From JAAYUJ01 sp963698165 (lineage in GTDB: Bacteria; Desulfobacterota; Syntrophobacteria; Syntrophobacterales; Syntrophobacteraceae): a stretch of DNA of 64,000 nt. The stretch lies in assembly GCA_963698165.1 (NCBI GenBank), contig CAVOPT010000010.1, positions 248,001-312,000 of the forward strand. Reading direction: 5' to 3'. Positions within the stretch are counted from its first letter, which is position 1, and each line of letters starts with the position of its first letter. This document shows, piece after piece, positions 17,228 through 25,889 of the stretch. Under the pieces are notes generated by a model, which saw only the letters and a program-made list of their open reading frames with translations, ran no database searches and was not told the DNA's origin. Both the position numbers and the translations under genes were made by a program.

Positions 17228-17758
17228 CTAAAACGGCAACTTCCCTGAAGCCATCAGCCAAAAACCCGGAATCCACAATCCCACGAAGACCCAGATAATC
17301 AGTGACCAGGCCAGTGTTTTCGTGGGGAACTTACCGAAGGCATTCGCCCAGACCATGAAAGTGAGGGCAGCATACCCGGCGCAGGCCAATGCCAGGTAGT
17401 TGCTCTTGGCGATCAACTGCTTACCCCCTTCAAGCACCGGTCCTCCAGTAAAGAACAGGATCATGTAAATGACGGAAACAAGGGCGGTCGTGAGAGCCAC
17501 ATTGCCCACCGAGCGAAGATCTTCCAGGCCCGCCAGCAGGGCATAAGCGACGCAGCAGTAAAAGAGCCCATGAACAAAGAGCAAACCAGCCACAACGCTG
17601 TCCTTGAATACCGCGGCTTGAAGAATGGCGCCCACGAGTGTAAGCACGCCGGTCGCCGCGGTGGCAAAGCCCGTTCCCTTCGGCTCTCCCTTTCCAAGAA
17701 ACAGCAAAGCCACAGGCAGCCACATGATGCTGATGGCAATGACTATTGGTGGAGCCAT
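17228..17758 (-). CDS. AmiS/UreI-family small-solute channel
   Basis: 176 residues, six hydrophobic segments, with the family's characteristic stretches LFYCCVAYALLAGLEDLRSV, GYAALTFMVWANAFGKFP and IIWVFVGLWIPGFWLMASG. Known members are proton-gated urea channels (UreI) and short-chain amide permeases (AmiS) of the inner membrane. No urease or amidase gene is nearby. It lies 84 bp after the CobW-type gene and 31 bp before the sigma-54 activator in the methanol locus, which suggests it passes a small neutral C1 compound. AGAGGAG precedes the ATG. Confidence 0.87.
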   Translation of the reverse strand: MAPPIVIAISIMWLPVALLFLGKGEPKGTGFATAATGVLTLVGAILQAAVFKDSVVAGLLFVHGLFYCCVAYALLAGLEDLRSVGNVALTTALVSVIYMILFFTGGPVLEGGKQLIAKSNYLALACAGYAALTFMVWANAFGKFPTKTLAWSLIIWVFVGLWIPGFWLMASGKLPF

Positions 17759-17842
17759 TCGTTTCTCCTCTTCCGGGATTCAATGGTGTCTGTGAGACCC
17801 GGACAACCAAGTGAGAACCAAGTCTGTCCACATGTTGAATTG

Positions 17843-18847
17843 CTAACTTTTGCTCCCCCCGGAAACACACCGTTCGAACGCGGCCCCGACCTTCTTCCTG
17901 TCCAAGTTCCTTCCAATTACGGAAACCCTGCTCTGATCGGTGGGCCGCACGGGCTGCACAGAGAACTCCCCGGATGCCAGTTCCATCAGGATGCACCTGT
18001 CTTCCACCCGGAAGATTCCCTTGGCCCTCACCACCTCTCCCATCGTCGCGTCGTTCAGTTCGTGAAACAGCGCCTCCAAAGCATCCTGCCGGAAGGAGAT
18101 CTCGTCGTAGACAAGTCCGAAGGACTCATAACCCAAAGCGTCTTCCTCATCGCGCAGGCGAATCCTTCTCTCGCCGCTCTCCATCTCCTCATCGTTTTCA
18201 CTCGAATCGGGAACCTCAAAAAAATCGCTTCTCTTGATCTTCTGATGGAAACCGAGGGGCGTTGAAAGGGCCATGGTGTATTCGGCCCAATCAACCGCTC
18301 CAAATTCCGTCGCGATTACCGTTGCGTGCGGATTGATCGCCGATATGGCACTGCGGGTCAGCATGGCCCTCCTGCCGTCTACCTTGTCGCATTTGTTCAG
18401 GAGGACGATGCGCGCATTCTCCACCTGAGACTCGATGAAATGGGGGTTTGCCTTGTAAAGACCCATGAAGCCCGTGGCATCGGCTACGAGCACGTGGTTG
18501 ACCTCACGGATCACATTCTCGAACATCTGGGCCTCGACAATGGAGCGGATCTGCCCGATCGTCGCGACGCCCGTGGGTTCGATGATCAACCGCTGGGGCT
18601 TGATCGACTCGATGATCTCAAGCATCTGCTTCCTGAAATCTCCCTGAAGGGTACAGCAAATGCAGCCGCTGGGCATTTCGACGACGTTCCCGCCCCGATC
18701 TCGAAGCAGACTTCCATCGATGCCCACATCCCCAAACTCATTGACCAGGACCACAATTCTCTCGCGTTCACCCCATTCCCCGAGAACCCTGGTGATGAAT
18801 GTGGTTTTGCCGGAACCTAAAAACCCGTAAACGATATCGACGACCAT
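17843..18847 (-). CDS. CobW/G3E-family GTPase, probable metallochaperone
   Basis: 334 residues. Walker A GFLGSGKTT (residues 8-16), the metal-binding GCICC motif (CxCC at residues 62-65), the GTPase motif LNKCDKVD, and a C-terminal CobW_C-like domain (about residues 230-330). G3E GTPases deliver metals to enzymes: nickel (HypB, UreG), cobalt for cobalamin synthesis (CobW), or zinc (ZNG1-like). An acidic, Glu-rich linker sits around residues 203-220. The gene starts 19 bp after mtaC. Both MtaB and MtaA are zinc enzymes and MtaC carries cobalt, so a zinc or corrinoid delivery role is the obvious hypothesis. Confidence 0.88.
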   Translation of the reverse strand: MVVDIVYGFLGSGKTTFITRVLGEWGERERIVVLVNEFGDVGIDGSLLRDRGGNVVEMPSGCICCTLQGDFRKQMLEIIESIKPQRLIIEPTGVATIGQIRSIVEAQMFENVIREVNHVLVADATGFMGLYKANPHFIESQVENARIVLLNKCDKVDGRRAMLTRSAISAINPHATVIATEFGAVDWAEYTMALSTPLGFHQKIKRSDFFEVPDSSENDEEMESGERRIRLRDEEDALGYESFGLVYDEISFRQDALEALFHELNDATMGEVVRAKGIFRVEDRCILMELASGEFSVQPVRPTDQSRVSVIGRNLDRKKVGAAFERCVSGGSKS

Positions 18848-18866
18848 CCCTCACCCGCACCGTGTC

Positions 18867-19613
18867 CTAGCCGTTCCATTTGCCGCGCATGGCCGCCCAG
18901 TTGTCTCCGGAAAGGGCGTCTTCCGCCATTCCTGGGGCCTGACTGGCCTCTTTACCCCATATGCCCAACTCGAAGCTGGTCACATACTCCTCGCTCACCG
19001 CCCCACCGCCACACACGAAGGGAACCTCGAGTCCCACCAGCTTCAGCTGATGGGCGATTTTGGGGAATGCGGTCATGGTGGTCGTCATGAGAGCGGTACC
19101 GGTAACCATCACAGGGCGATGCTCCTTGACGGCCGAAACCACTTTGTCGATGGGAACGTCGGCTCCCAGGTTGATCACCTCAAAACCATTGGCGTTGAGC
19201 AGAGCATTGACGATGACCTGCCCGATGTCATGGATGTCTCCCTCGGCCGTATGCGTGACCACCTTGCCCTTCCGGGTCATGGCTTTCCCCATCGCTTTTT
19301 CGCACTCGGCAATGCCCACGTTCATGGCATCAGAGGACAGAATGACCTGGGGAAGGAAATAGACCCCCTCATCCCAAAGTCTGCTGACCTCGTTCATTCC
19401 CGCGATCAGGGCCTCGTTGATGACTTCCAGCGGCGACTTGCTCTTGAGCGCGTCCTTGACGACGGAGAGAATCCCGTCCTCATCGCCGCCCACCACGAAC
19501 TGGGCGATTTTCTGTAATACCGGGTCAGCGGAAACGGCCTTGGCGGCACCGGCCTTTTCCCCTTCCAAGTCATAGCGCTTGAAGATCTTGGAATAATCCT
19601 TCAGTGTCTTCAT
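18867..19613 (-). CDS. mtaC: Methanol-specific corrinoid protein MtaC
   Basis: 248 residues. The N-terminal helical cap (about 1-110) is followed by a cobalamin-binding Rossmann domain with the ligand motif EGDIHDIG (axial His128) and the GTALMTTTMTAF and VPFVCGGGAV loops that hold the corrinoid tail. It carries the methyl group between MtaB and MtaA. The ATG at 19613 has GGAGG 8 bases upstream; a GTG at 19628 would overlap that site. It sits 97 bp after mtaA and 19 bp before the CobW-type gene. Confidence 0.94.
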   Translation of the reverse strand: MKTLKDYSKIFKRYDLEGEKAGAAKAVSADPVLQKIAQFVVGGDEDGILSVVKDALKSKSPLEVINEALIAGMNEVSRLWDEGVYFLPQVILSSDAMNVGIAECEKAMGKAMTRKGKVVTHTAEGDIHDIGQVIVNALLNANGFEVINLGADVPIDKVVSAVKEHRPVMVTGTALMTTTMTAFPKIAHQLKLVGLEVPFVCGGGAVSEEYVTSFELGIWGKEASQAPGMAEDALSGDNWAAMRGKWNG

Positions 19614-19709
19614 ACAGTTAACCTCCACATCACGCGTTTAGGTTCAACACAGTGTTTCCTTAGAGCGGCTCCGGCAAAACCGCGAATGCCCTTGATTCAA
19701 TGACCGGAG

Positions 19710-20711
19710 TCAGTGCTTTTTAGCCACTGCCACCATGGCCAGAAGATTTTCCAGCGGCGTTCCGGGTGCCACGGCACATCCCGGCGCAAGGATTTGAATC
19801 CCCTTCTCGATGGATTCCTCGCACCCTGCCGTCACGGTAGCGGCATCCTTCATGAAAAGGGTTGTCGCCGTGTCCACTCCCCCCATCATGATCATGTCCG
19901 GACCGCATTTGTCCCTGGCAAGCTGAACGTTCGCCTTGGGCTCGAGGCTCAGTATCTCGGCCCCCGTCTCCCCCATGTATTCCACGATGCCATCCACGTT
20001 GCCGCAAATGTGCAGGATTTTGGGGACGGAAATGCCCTCGAACTGGCGCCGCTGGTATTCCATTTCATACTCTCTGTAGGTTTTCGGAGCGATGAGATCG
20101 GGGGATGCCGTCATGTCCTCGCAGGATATGATGTCCGCCCCCGCCTCGACCAAAGCCCTGGCCAGGGTTGCCCCCGCCTTCATCCCAATTTCCAGGAACG
20201 GTCGGATCTTTTCGGGGGCCTTGAAGGTCGCCTTGAGAAGAGGAACCGTGTCCACGAGGGATCCCGCTATGGTGAAGGGACCGATGATTCCGGCAACGAT
20301 GAGAACTTCATCCCCCAATTCCTTCCTCAGGATGCCCACCGCCTTCAGAAGTTCCGGAATCCTGCCCCGGGACAGGAAGTCGTCAGGAAAAGTCGGAGTG
20401 TCATCGAGCGTGTAGGGGGTAGGATGAGCAATGCCGGGAATTCCCTCCGTGCCGCCGGACTTTATTTTGCACCCCAGCGCCTCCGCCTCGAAGGTCTGGC
20501 AGAACGGGACCCGCACCGCATCAAACCCGAGCACCGTGTACGCGGCAATTGCCTGTTTGGCCATCGCCTCGGCTTTCTCGTGCCCGTCCGGCCAAAAGGC
20601 CTGCACCTTTTCCATCTGCTCGTAAGTCACCGTTGAATTGGCGCCGAAACAGGGCATCCGATCCGGTTTCTGATGGTTGATGACACTCATGACTCGTTGT
20701 TTGGCATTCAT
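19710..20711 (-). CDS. mtaA: MtaA/UroD-family methylcorrinoid:acceptor methyltransferase
   Basis: 333 residues of the uroporphyrinogen-decarboxylase fold in its methyltransferase branch. The zinc-binding HxC...C motif is His234, Cys236 (LHICGNVDG) and Cys312 (LAPGCAVAPGTP), as in methanogen MtaA, where the zinc binds coenzyme M thiolate. In bacteria, which mostly lack coenzyme M, a tetrahydrofolate or other acceptor is expected, so the second substrate is uncertain. AAAGGAGG lies 6 bases before the ATG. It is the first gene of the run mtaA-mtaC-cobW-like-amiS-like. Confidence 0.88.
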   Translation of the reverse strand: MNAKQRVMSVINHQKPDRMPCFGANSTVTYEQMEKVQAFWPDGHEKAEAMAKQAIAAYTVLGFDAVRVPFCQTFEAEALGCKIKSGGTEGIPGIAHPTPYTLDDTPTFPDDFLSRGRIPELLKAVGILRKELGDEVLIVAGIIGPFTIAGSLVDTVPLLKATFKAPEKIRPFLEIGMKAGATLARALVEAGADIISCEDMTASPDLIAPKTYREYEMEYQRRQFEGISVPKILHICGNVDGIVEYMGETGAEILSLEPKANVQLARDKCGPDMIMMGGVDTATTLFMKDAATVTAGCEESIEKGIQILAPGCAVAPGTPLENLLAMVAVAKKH

Positions 20712-21487
20712 GAGAAACCTCCTTTAGAGGACTGAGTATCGGCGTGCCAGGCCGAGCCAACATCCTTGCTTCAAAATCCCTCAAACAGAAGGAAAATCCA
20801 GCATTTTCAAAAAGATAGGTTCCGATCCCCAAGAACAGCATCGGAACACGATGTCCTCGGATCCCGCGGGACACGACCCCTCAATTCAAACATTTCTCAA
20901 GTACGTCCCAACGACACGTGAGCAGGCGGGTGATCGCCGTGCCCGCCCTCGAAGCACGGCAACCCTGTAGGGTAGGTGTCTGACTTGCGGCTCTTCTCAC
21001 CTTTCGCGTCGTCCTCGGCGAATACCGCGAACAACGAACTTCAAGGCTGAAAGTGGACCGCTCACAGTTGCGGGGCAGTGATGGGCTTTCACCATCTTCC
21101 CTACGGAAAAACATGGAGCCTTCCGAAACGCGACCAAAAGGAACCACGGCTTTCCGGCTGTCGAAACACACAGGATTCAGAAGGGATTCTGAAGGGAAAA
21201 AATTCAAAAAACCATCTACACAGAAGCAACGTTGATAAACAACTCGTGAGAGAACTGGCAACTCAATTGACTAAGGGAAGAAGCAATTCTAATGCCAGAG
21301 CTTGGCTTCAGAGCCTCGGCTCATGATGACAAGCAGGTTATCATTGAACAATTCGGTCGAAGGAAGCCACTGGAAAACCCTCCTTCGAAAGGGCCGCCAC
21401 CATGTGACAAATGCCACAAATGAGCGAAACACTCATGATTTCCTTGGGTTAAGGTCTATGACACGAATGTCGCAATGAGACACGGGC
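20712..21487. other. Long intergenic region upstream of mtaA
   Basis: About 775 bases between mtaA and a second sigma-54 activator, both minus-strand. No frame looks coding. It must contain the mtaA promoter. A TGGCAC sequence occurs on the minus strand near 20735-20740 but lacks the matching -12 element. No cobalamin riboswitch box was recognised. Confidence 0.5.
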
Positions 21488-22897
21488 TTACACGTCGTTG
21501 TGCTTCTTGAAGCTTCCCCGGTCCAGATCGTGCTCGCGAATCTTGCGCCACAAGGTTCTGGGGTTGATGCCCGTTCTCTTCGCCGTCTCGGACACATTTC
21601 CCTCGAAGCGCCTCAGGGCTTCCGAAAGATAGCGCCTCTCGAATCGTTGGACGACCATATGGCGGGCCAGTTCGAAGGGCACGTCCGAGTCGACGCCTTC
21701 CTCCAGAGACCCCATCGCCGGGTTTTGCCCATATTGAGGAAAAATGATCTGATCAATGACAGCCCCGTCACAGGTGATGTATGCCCCTTCCAGGACATTT
21801 TCCAGTTCCCGGATGTTGCCGGGCCAGTCATATTCGAGGAGCTGCTTCATGCCCCGGATGGATATCCCCTTGATTTCCCGAGCATGACTTTGGTTCAGTA
21901 TCGTCATGAAGTGCTGCACCAATAACGGGATGTCCTCGCTCCTCTCGCGCAGGGGTGGAATGTGAATGTGAATGACGTTGAGCCTATAGAAAAGGTCCAG
22001 TCGAAACTCGTGCCTTCGGATTTTTTCCTTGATATCCTGGTTTGTTGCCGAAACAACTCGCACGTCCACTTCAATGGAATCATTTCCTCCAACCCGCTCG
22101 ATCCTCCTCTCCTGCAGTGCTCTCAGCAGCTTCACCTGCATCGCTGTGGAGATGTCACCCACTTCATCGAGAAACAGAGTGCCCTTGCCGGCATATTCGA
22201 ATTTTCCGGCCTTGGTCTTGATGGCTCCCGTGAAAGCACCCTTCTCGTGGCCAAAGAGCTCCGATTCCAGAAGGGATTCCGTCAGGCTCCCACAGTTGAT
22301 GGCCACGAAGGGACCATCCCTTCTCGGGCTGTGGGAGTGAACTGCCCTGGCCACAAGCTCCTTGCCGACCCCCGTTTCACCCGTGATGAACACGGTGGAA
22401 TCCGTGCCCGCGACCCGTTTGATGAGCTCGAAAATGTACTGCATTTTCCAGCTCTTGCTGATTATATTGCTGAAAGCGTACTTCTGAACGGATTCAGGCC
22501 GCAGGAGGCGAGTCTCCCGCAGGAGCTCCTTCTCCTTGGCCGCCTTCTTGACGGCCTGCAGTAACGCCTCTGGATCCGACGTGTGCTGAAGATAGTCGCA
22601 GAGGCCCTCTTTAACGGCATTGACCGCTGAAGAGATGTTCCCTTCCGTGGTGGTCATGATGACGGAGACGTCCGGATCCACCAGCCGGGTCAAACGGAAG
22701 AACTCCATTTCAGCGGAGACCGTCATTTTCTGATCGACCAGCAGTATGTCGAAATTCCTGGCAAAGAGCCGTCTCAGACCTTCGGCTTTGTCGCAGGAAA
22801 CCACCACCTCAAACCCTTCGGACTTCAGGGAACCCTTTAACAGTTCAGCCGATGCAGGCTCATCGCCCAGAACAAGGACCTTCCCATTCATTGACAT
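21488..22897 (-). CDS. NtrC-family sigma-54 response regulator
   Basis: 469 residues from the ATG at 22897. The longer open frame to 23059 runs back into a dispersed intergenic repeat and is unlikely to be real. Receiver domain with acceptor in FDILLVDQKMT, AAA+ domain with Walker A GETGVGKE, a canonical GAFTGA loop, Walker B GTLFLDEVGD, arginine finger region, and a Fis-type helix-turn-helix (GNVSETAKRTGINPRTLWRK). No kinase gene adjoins it. It lies 776 bp upstream of mtaA and may control that operon, though no -24/-12 site was found there. Confidence 0.92.
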   Translation of the reverse strand: MSMNGKVLVLGDEPASAELLKGSLKSEGFEVVVSCDKAEGLRRLFARNFDILLVDQKMTVSAEMEFFRLTRLVDPDVSVIMTTTEGNISSAVNAVKEGLCDYLQHTSDPEALLQAVKKAAKEKELLRETRLLRPESVQKYAFSNIISKSWKMQYIFELIKRVAGTDSTVFITGETGVGKELVARAVHSHSPRRDGPFVAINCGSLTESLLESELFGHEKGAFTGAIKTKAGKFEYAGKGTLFLDEVGDISTAMQVKLLRALQERRIERVGGNDSIEVDVRVVSATNQDIKEKIRRHEFRLDLFYRLNVIHIHIPPLRERSEDIPLLVQHFMTILNQSHAREIKGISIRGMKQLLEYDWPGNIRELENVLEGAYITCDGAVIDQIIFPQYGQNPAMGSLEEGVDSDVPFELARHMVVQRFERRYLSEALRRFEGNVSETAKRTGINPRTLWRKIREHDLDRGSFKKHNDV

Positions 22898-22956
22898 GTC
22901 CCATTGAGATCCGAGAGTGTGTTTCAACCGTCCTTCACGCCCCACTGGGGCACCTC

Positions 22957-23075
22957 CAAAGGATAAAAAGCCGGGAATTCGCCGCAGAGGGCGCCGAGAG
23001 CGCAGAGATGCTTTTTGCACAGCATGTTGTCTCAGCGATCTCAGCGTGCTCAGCGGCAAAACGCTTTTTAGCAGC
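22957..23075. repeat. Dispersed intergenic repeat, copy A1
   Basis: The block CGCCGCAGAGGGCGCCGAGA through CTCAGCGATCTCAGCGTG and CTCAGCGGCAAAACG recurs in slightly altered form at 43850-43979, and its first half recurs inverted at 57130-57212. It is partly palindromic (GCAGAG... and CTCAGCG...). Such sequences are common as extragenic repeats in this kind of genome. Confidence 0.7.
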
Positions 23076-23495
23076 AGTTGCCGATCAGATGCCGCCGGTG
23101 GGCTGCGCAGTCCGGTGAACGGTGCAGATCGAGGCTGCAGGAGAGACGGAAATGCAACTGTCTTGATGAGGAAGAAGAGGAACCTGCTTCACTTTCACCT
23201 GTACAGAGCATGGGGCAAGGGTAAAAATGACGGAAGGTTGAAGTGGAAATCGGATTTTCGACCGCCGGGACAAGGGTCTCAGGCCGCCAAAGCGTTGTTA
23301 CGTTAACAGAGGCGGACTTGGAATGCCATCATCCCAGGGTTGATTTTGGTTTAAAATTTGGGCCAAAAGAACGGGGGAATCGCCGCTTGCAAGGGTCTTC
23401 AAACGACACGCAGGCTGCCCCGCGCGACCGGATCCCTTCGCGGCTGCCTCGCTTTTCGGGAGCAAGAGGGCGCGCGCGTTTCCAGACGGGCGGTG
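23076..23495. other. Intergenic stretch without recognised gene
   Basis: About 420 bases between repeat A1 and the small gene ending at 23496. No convincing coding frame or hairpin was seen. Confidence 0.45.
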
Positions 23496-23792
23496 TCAGT
23501 GCTTCTGTCCCTCGTGGAGGGATGCCGTGAAACCCTCACCGTAGTTCAGACGGATCTCGGCAAGAAGCTGGTTCGTCGCCTCTTCGATTTTGTCTATGTC
23601 CTTTTCATCCGCGGACTCATCGTCTACGTATCGAAGTGATTCCTTCAGCTTTTCGAACTGCTGTACGATTTCGGGCTTGATCCTTCCCTTTCCCAAACGC
23701 TTGTCGAGCTCAAGAATGGTGCTGACACAACTCTCAACCCTGGCCTTCAAGTGCCGTGAAGCCTTCTTCATGCGGAAGCGCTTGAAAATCAT
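23496..23792 (-). CDS. Small helical hypothetical protein
   Basis: 98 residues, highly charged and predicted all-helical (KKASRHLKARVESCVSTILE, then FEKLKESLRYVDDESADEKD). No signal peptide or recognised domain. It begins 17 bp after the MJ0042 zinc-ribbon gene on the same strand, so the two are probably co-transcribed. No strong ribosome-binding site is visible at 23792, and the ATG at 23771 is an alternative. Function unknown. Confidence 0.6.
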   Translation of the reverse strand: MIFKRFRMKKASRHLKARVESCVSTILELDKRLGKGRIKPEIVQQFEKLKESLRYVDDESADEKDIDKIEEATNQLLAEIRLNYGEGFTASLHEGQKH

Positions 23793-23809
23793 GCAGCAGT
23801 TCTCATCGG

Positions 23810-24472
23810 TCAGCGTTGTCCTTTTCTGGCAAGTTCATCACTGAACACCCTGTAAATTCCCTCTTGATCCTTGATGGCTCGAATCAGAATCACCTTCATC
23901 TTGTCCAGGTCCTTGGCGTTGAAGATGAGATCGACACCGATCCGAAAGGCGAGCATCTGGTCGAGGGTGGCCTGGTTTTCACTGACGACGCAGAGGAAGA
24001 ACTTCCTCCTCACATGCATGGGAAGCAATTGAATGTGGTGGAGCAGGAGGTTCTCCGACGGCTTCTTGGAATCGAACACTTCCTCGAGAATGATCAAATC
24101 GTACTTGTTGTTCTGGAGTTTCTTGATGGCGAGCGACGCCGACTGGGCCACGACGCCATGAAATCCCATCTGGCTGACCGCGCTGCGGACCTTCTCAACG
24201 CGGCCGGAATTGGAAAAACACAATAGAGCGGTCTTCACATCCTCGTCAACCATATCGAGCAGAGACATCTCCTCCTGAATGTGAAGGAACTCGCCATCTT
24301 CGGAGGACGGGGCCTCGCCCATCCTGTCCCGGGGCGGAGAAACGGGAGGTGCGTCTCTGAGCTCCGCGGGCGTCTTGCATTTGGGACAAAGAACCCTCAC
24401 CTCTTTTCCTGTCGGAATCCTAGCGTCGGGAACGGCAAACCCTGTTTGGCAGCTCGGACACTGAAATTTCAC
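23810..24472 (-). CDS. MJ0042-type zinc-ribbon protein with degenerate receiver-like domain
   Basis: 220 residues starting at GTG 24472 with AAGGAG 6 bases upstream. Residues 1-40 are an MJ0042 zinc finger (CPSCQTGFAVPDARIP, then LCPKCKTPAEL). After a Pro-rich linker, residues about 80-210 resemble a CheY fold: ALLCFSNSGRVEKVRSAVSQ, then DLIILEEVFDSK where a phospho-acceptor would be, then FFLCVVSENQ. The usual acidic pocket is not evident, so this is probably a non-phosphorylated, protein-binding receiver. Proteins of this build are frequent in delta-proteobacteria, with unknown function. Confidence 0.72.
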   Translation of the reverse strand: MKFQCPSCQTGFAVPDARIPTGKEVRVLCPKCKTPAELRDAPPVSPPRDRMGEAPSSEDGEFLHIQEEMSLLDMVDEDVKTALLCFSNSGRVEKVRSAVSQMGFHGVVAQSASLAIKKLQNNKYDLIILEEVFDSKKPSENLLLHHIQLLPMHVRRKFFLCVVSENQATLDQMLAFRIGVDLIFNAKDLDKMKVILIRAIKDQEGIYRVFSDELARKGQR

Positions 24473-24887
24473 TCCATACTCCTTTTCGCAACTGGCTGAT
24501 GTTCTTCATGGGCGAGCCAGAGCAACCGAAGCATACTCGCCGGCGACATGTTCTGACAATTCAAATCTGCAAAAAACTTAACCCCGCATGGACCTGGCGC
24601 GGCGCACACTTCACTGGTTCCAATGGAGTTTCCGCGGCGTTCAAGGCCTGGCGACAAGGAATCGGCACAAAACGGGTGCAGCATTAGGGACATGCTCTCC
24701 CCACGTCCATATCTAGCGTTCCGCACCCCCTTTTTGTCTTGTATGTTTCACGGATAGTCCATAAAGTCCGTGTCGGAACTCCGGCGCCGAGGAGCCGGAG
24801 AAGCGGGGACAGGGCAAGGGGCTGTTTCGGGAACGGCCCGCCCCCTGTCAACAGGCTTTCTTTGGCGAAAGAGGAGGCGCAGGACTT
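24473..24887. other. Divergent intergenic region
   Basis: About 415 bases between the minus-strand zinc-ribbon gene and the plus-strand aldo/keto reductase, so it must hold promoters for both. A short inverted repeat CTCCGG...CCGGAG lies near 24778-24802. Nothing else was recognised. Confidence 0.5.
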
Positions 24888-25874
24888 ATGGAGCAAGTAC
24901 GCTTTGGAAAAACGGACCTCGAAGTGTCGGTCATTGTTCTCGGAACCTGGGTCACGGGGGGATGGGCATGGGGTGGTGCCGACGAAAAAGACGCCACATC
25001 GGCGATCCTGCGCGCCCTGGAGCTCGGAATCAACTTCATCGACACGGCCCCTGTCTATGGGTTTGGCAAGTCCGAGGAGATCATCGGCAAGGCTCTGAAA
25101 CAATATGGAAAGGACAGGGACGTCGTCATTGCCACCAAGTGCGGCCTTGAATGGAACGAGAAGCAGAACATCCGCAGAAACGCCGCCCCGGAAAGGATTC
25201 ATCAGGAAGTCGATCAGAGCCTACGCCGCCTGGGGGTTGAACGCATCGACCTGTACCAGATTCACTGGCCGGACTCAACCGTTCTGCTCGAGAAGTCCAT
25301 GGAAGCCATGCTCAGGTTGCAGGATGCCGGGAAAATCCGCTATGCGGGGCTGAGCAATTTCGGTCGAGATCAAATCGAACGATGCCTGACGGTCGGGCCT
25401 GTACACAGTCTGCAGCCTCCCTACAACGTCTTCGAAAGGGAGGCGGAAAAAGAGCTCCTTCCCTTCTGCGTCGAGCACGACATCGCGACCCTGACCTACG
25501 GGGGGCTGTGTCGAGGATTGCTGACGGGCAAGTTTTCCGGAGATGAGGAATTCCCCCGCGGAGACCTGCGCCGAGGGGACCCGAAGTACAAGCCGGACCG
25601 CTTCAGGCAATACGTCAAGGCGGTGGATGACCTCAAAAAACTTGCGGCAAAATACGGGAAGTCCCCTGCCCAGTTTGCCTTGCGTTGGGCACTGCAGCAA
25701 CCAGGAGTGACCAGCGTCATAGCAGGTGCCAGGACAGCCCGGCAGGTGGAAGACAATGCAGGGGTCTCCGGTTGGCTCATCAACGAGGAAGACCTGGACG
25801 CGGTGGAAAAAATACTGGCCAGGCACATCAAGACCCCCATCGGCCCGGAATTCATGGCGCCGCGATCGGAATAG
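24888..25874 (+). CDS. Aldo/keto reductase
   Basis: 328 residues. NAD(P)H-dependent (beta/alpha)8-barrel reductase. The catalytic Tyr and Asp lie in GINFIDTAPVYGFGKSEEII, the Lys in VVIATKCGLEW, the His in IDLYQIHWPD, and the cofactor-binding C-terminal part is PGVTSVIAGARTARQVEDNA. This is the AKR11/12-like group with a typical length. AGGAGG lies upstream of the ATG. It is convergent with the RNA methyltransferase gene, 15 bp away. The substrate cannot be predicted. Confidence 0.92.
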   Translation: MEQVRFGKTDLEVSVIVLGTWVTGGWAWGGADEKDATSAILRALELGINFIDTAPVYGFGKSEEIIGKALKQYGKDRDVVIATKCGLEWNEKQNIRRNAAPERIHQEVDQSLRRLGVERIDLYQIHWPDSTVLLEKSMEAMLRLQDAGKIRYAGLSNFGRDQIERCLTVGPVHSLQPPYNVFEREAEKELLPFCVEHDIATLTYGGLCRGLLTGKFSGDEEFPRGDLRRGDPKYKPDRFRQYVKAVDDLKKLAAKYGKSPAQFALRWALQQPGVTSVIAGARTARQVEDNAGVSGWLINEEDLDAVEKILARHIKTPIGPEFMAPRSE

Positions 25875-25889
25875 GAGATCCGGGACCCG

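Noticed and set aside
20733..20747. TGGCAC on the minus strand upstream of mtaA as a second sigma-54 promoter
   Set aside because: The -12 part reads TACTC instead of TTGC, so the GC pair required at -12 is missing.
22898..23059. N-terminal extension of the sigma-54 regulator to 23059
   Set aside because: The extra codons are largely the dispersed repeat A1 and do not resemble a receiver domain leader.
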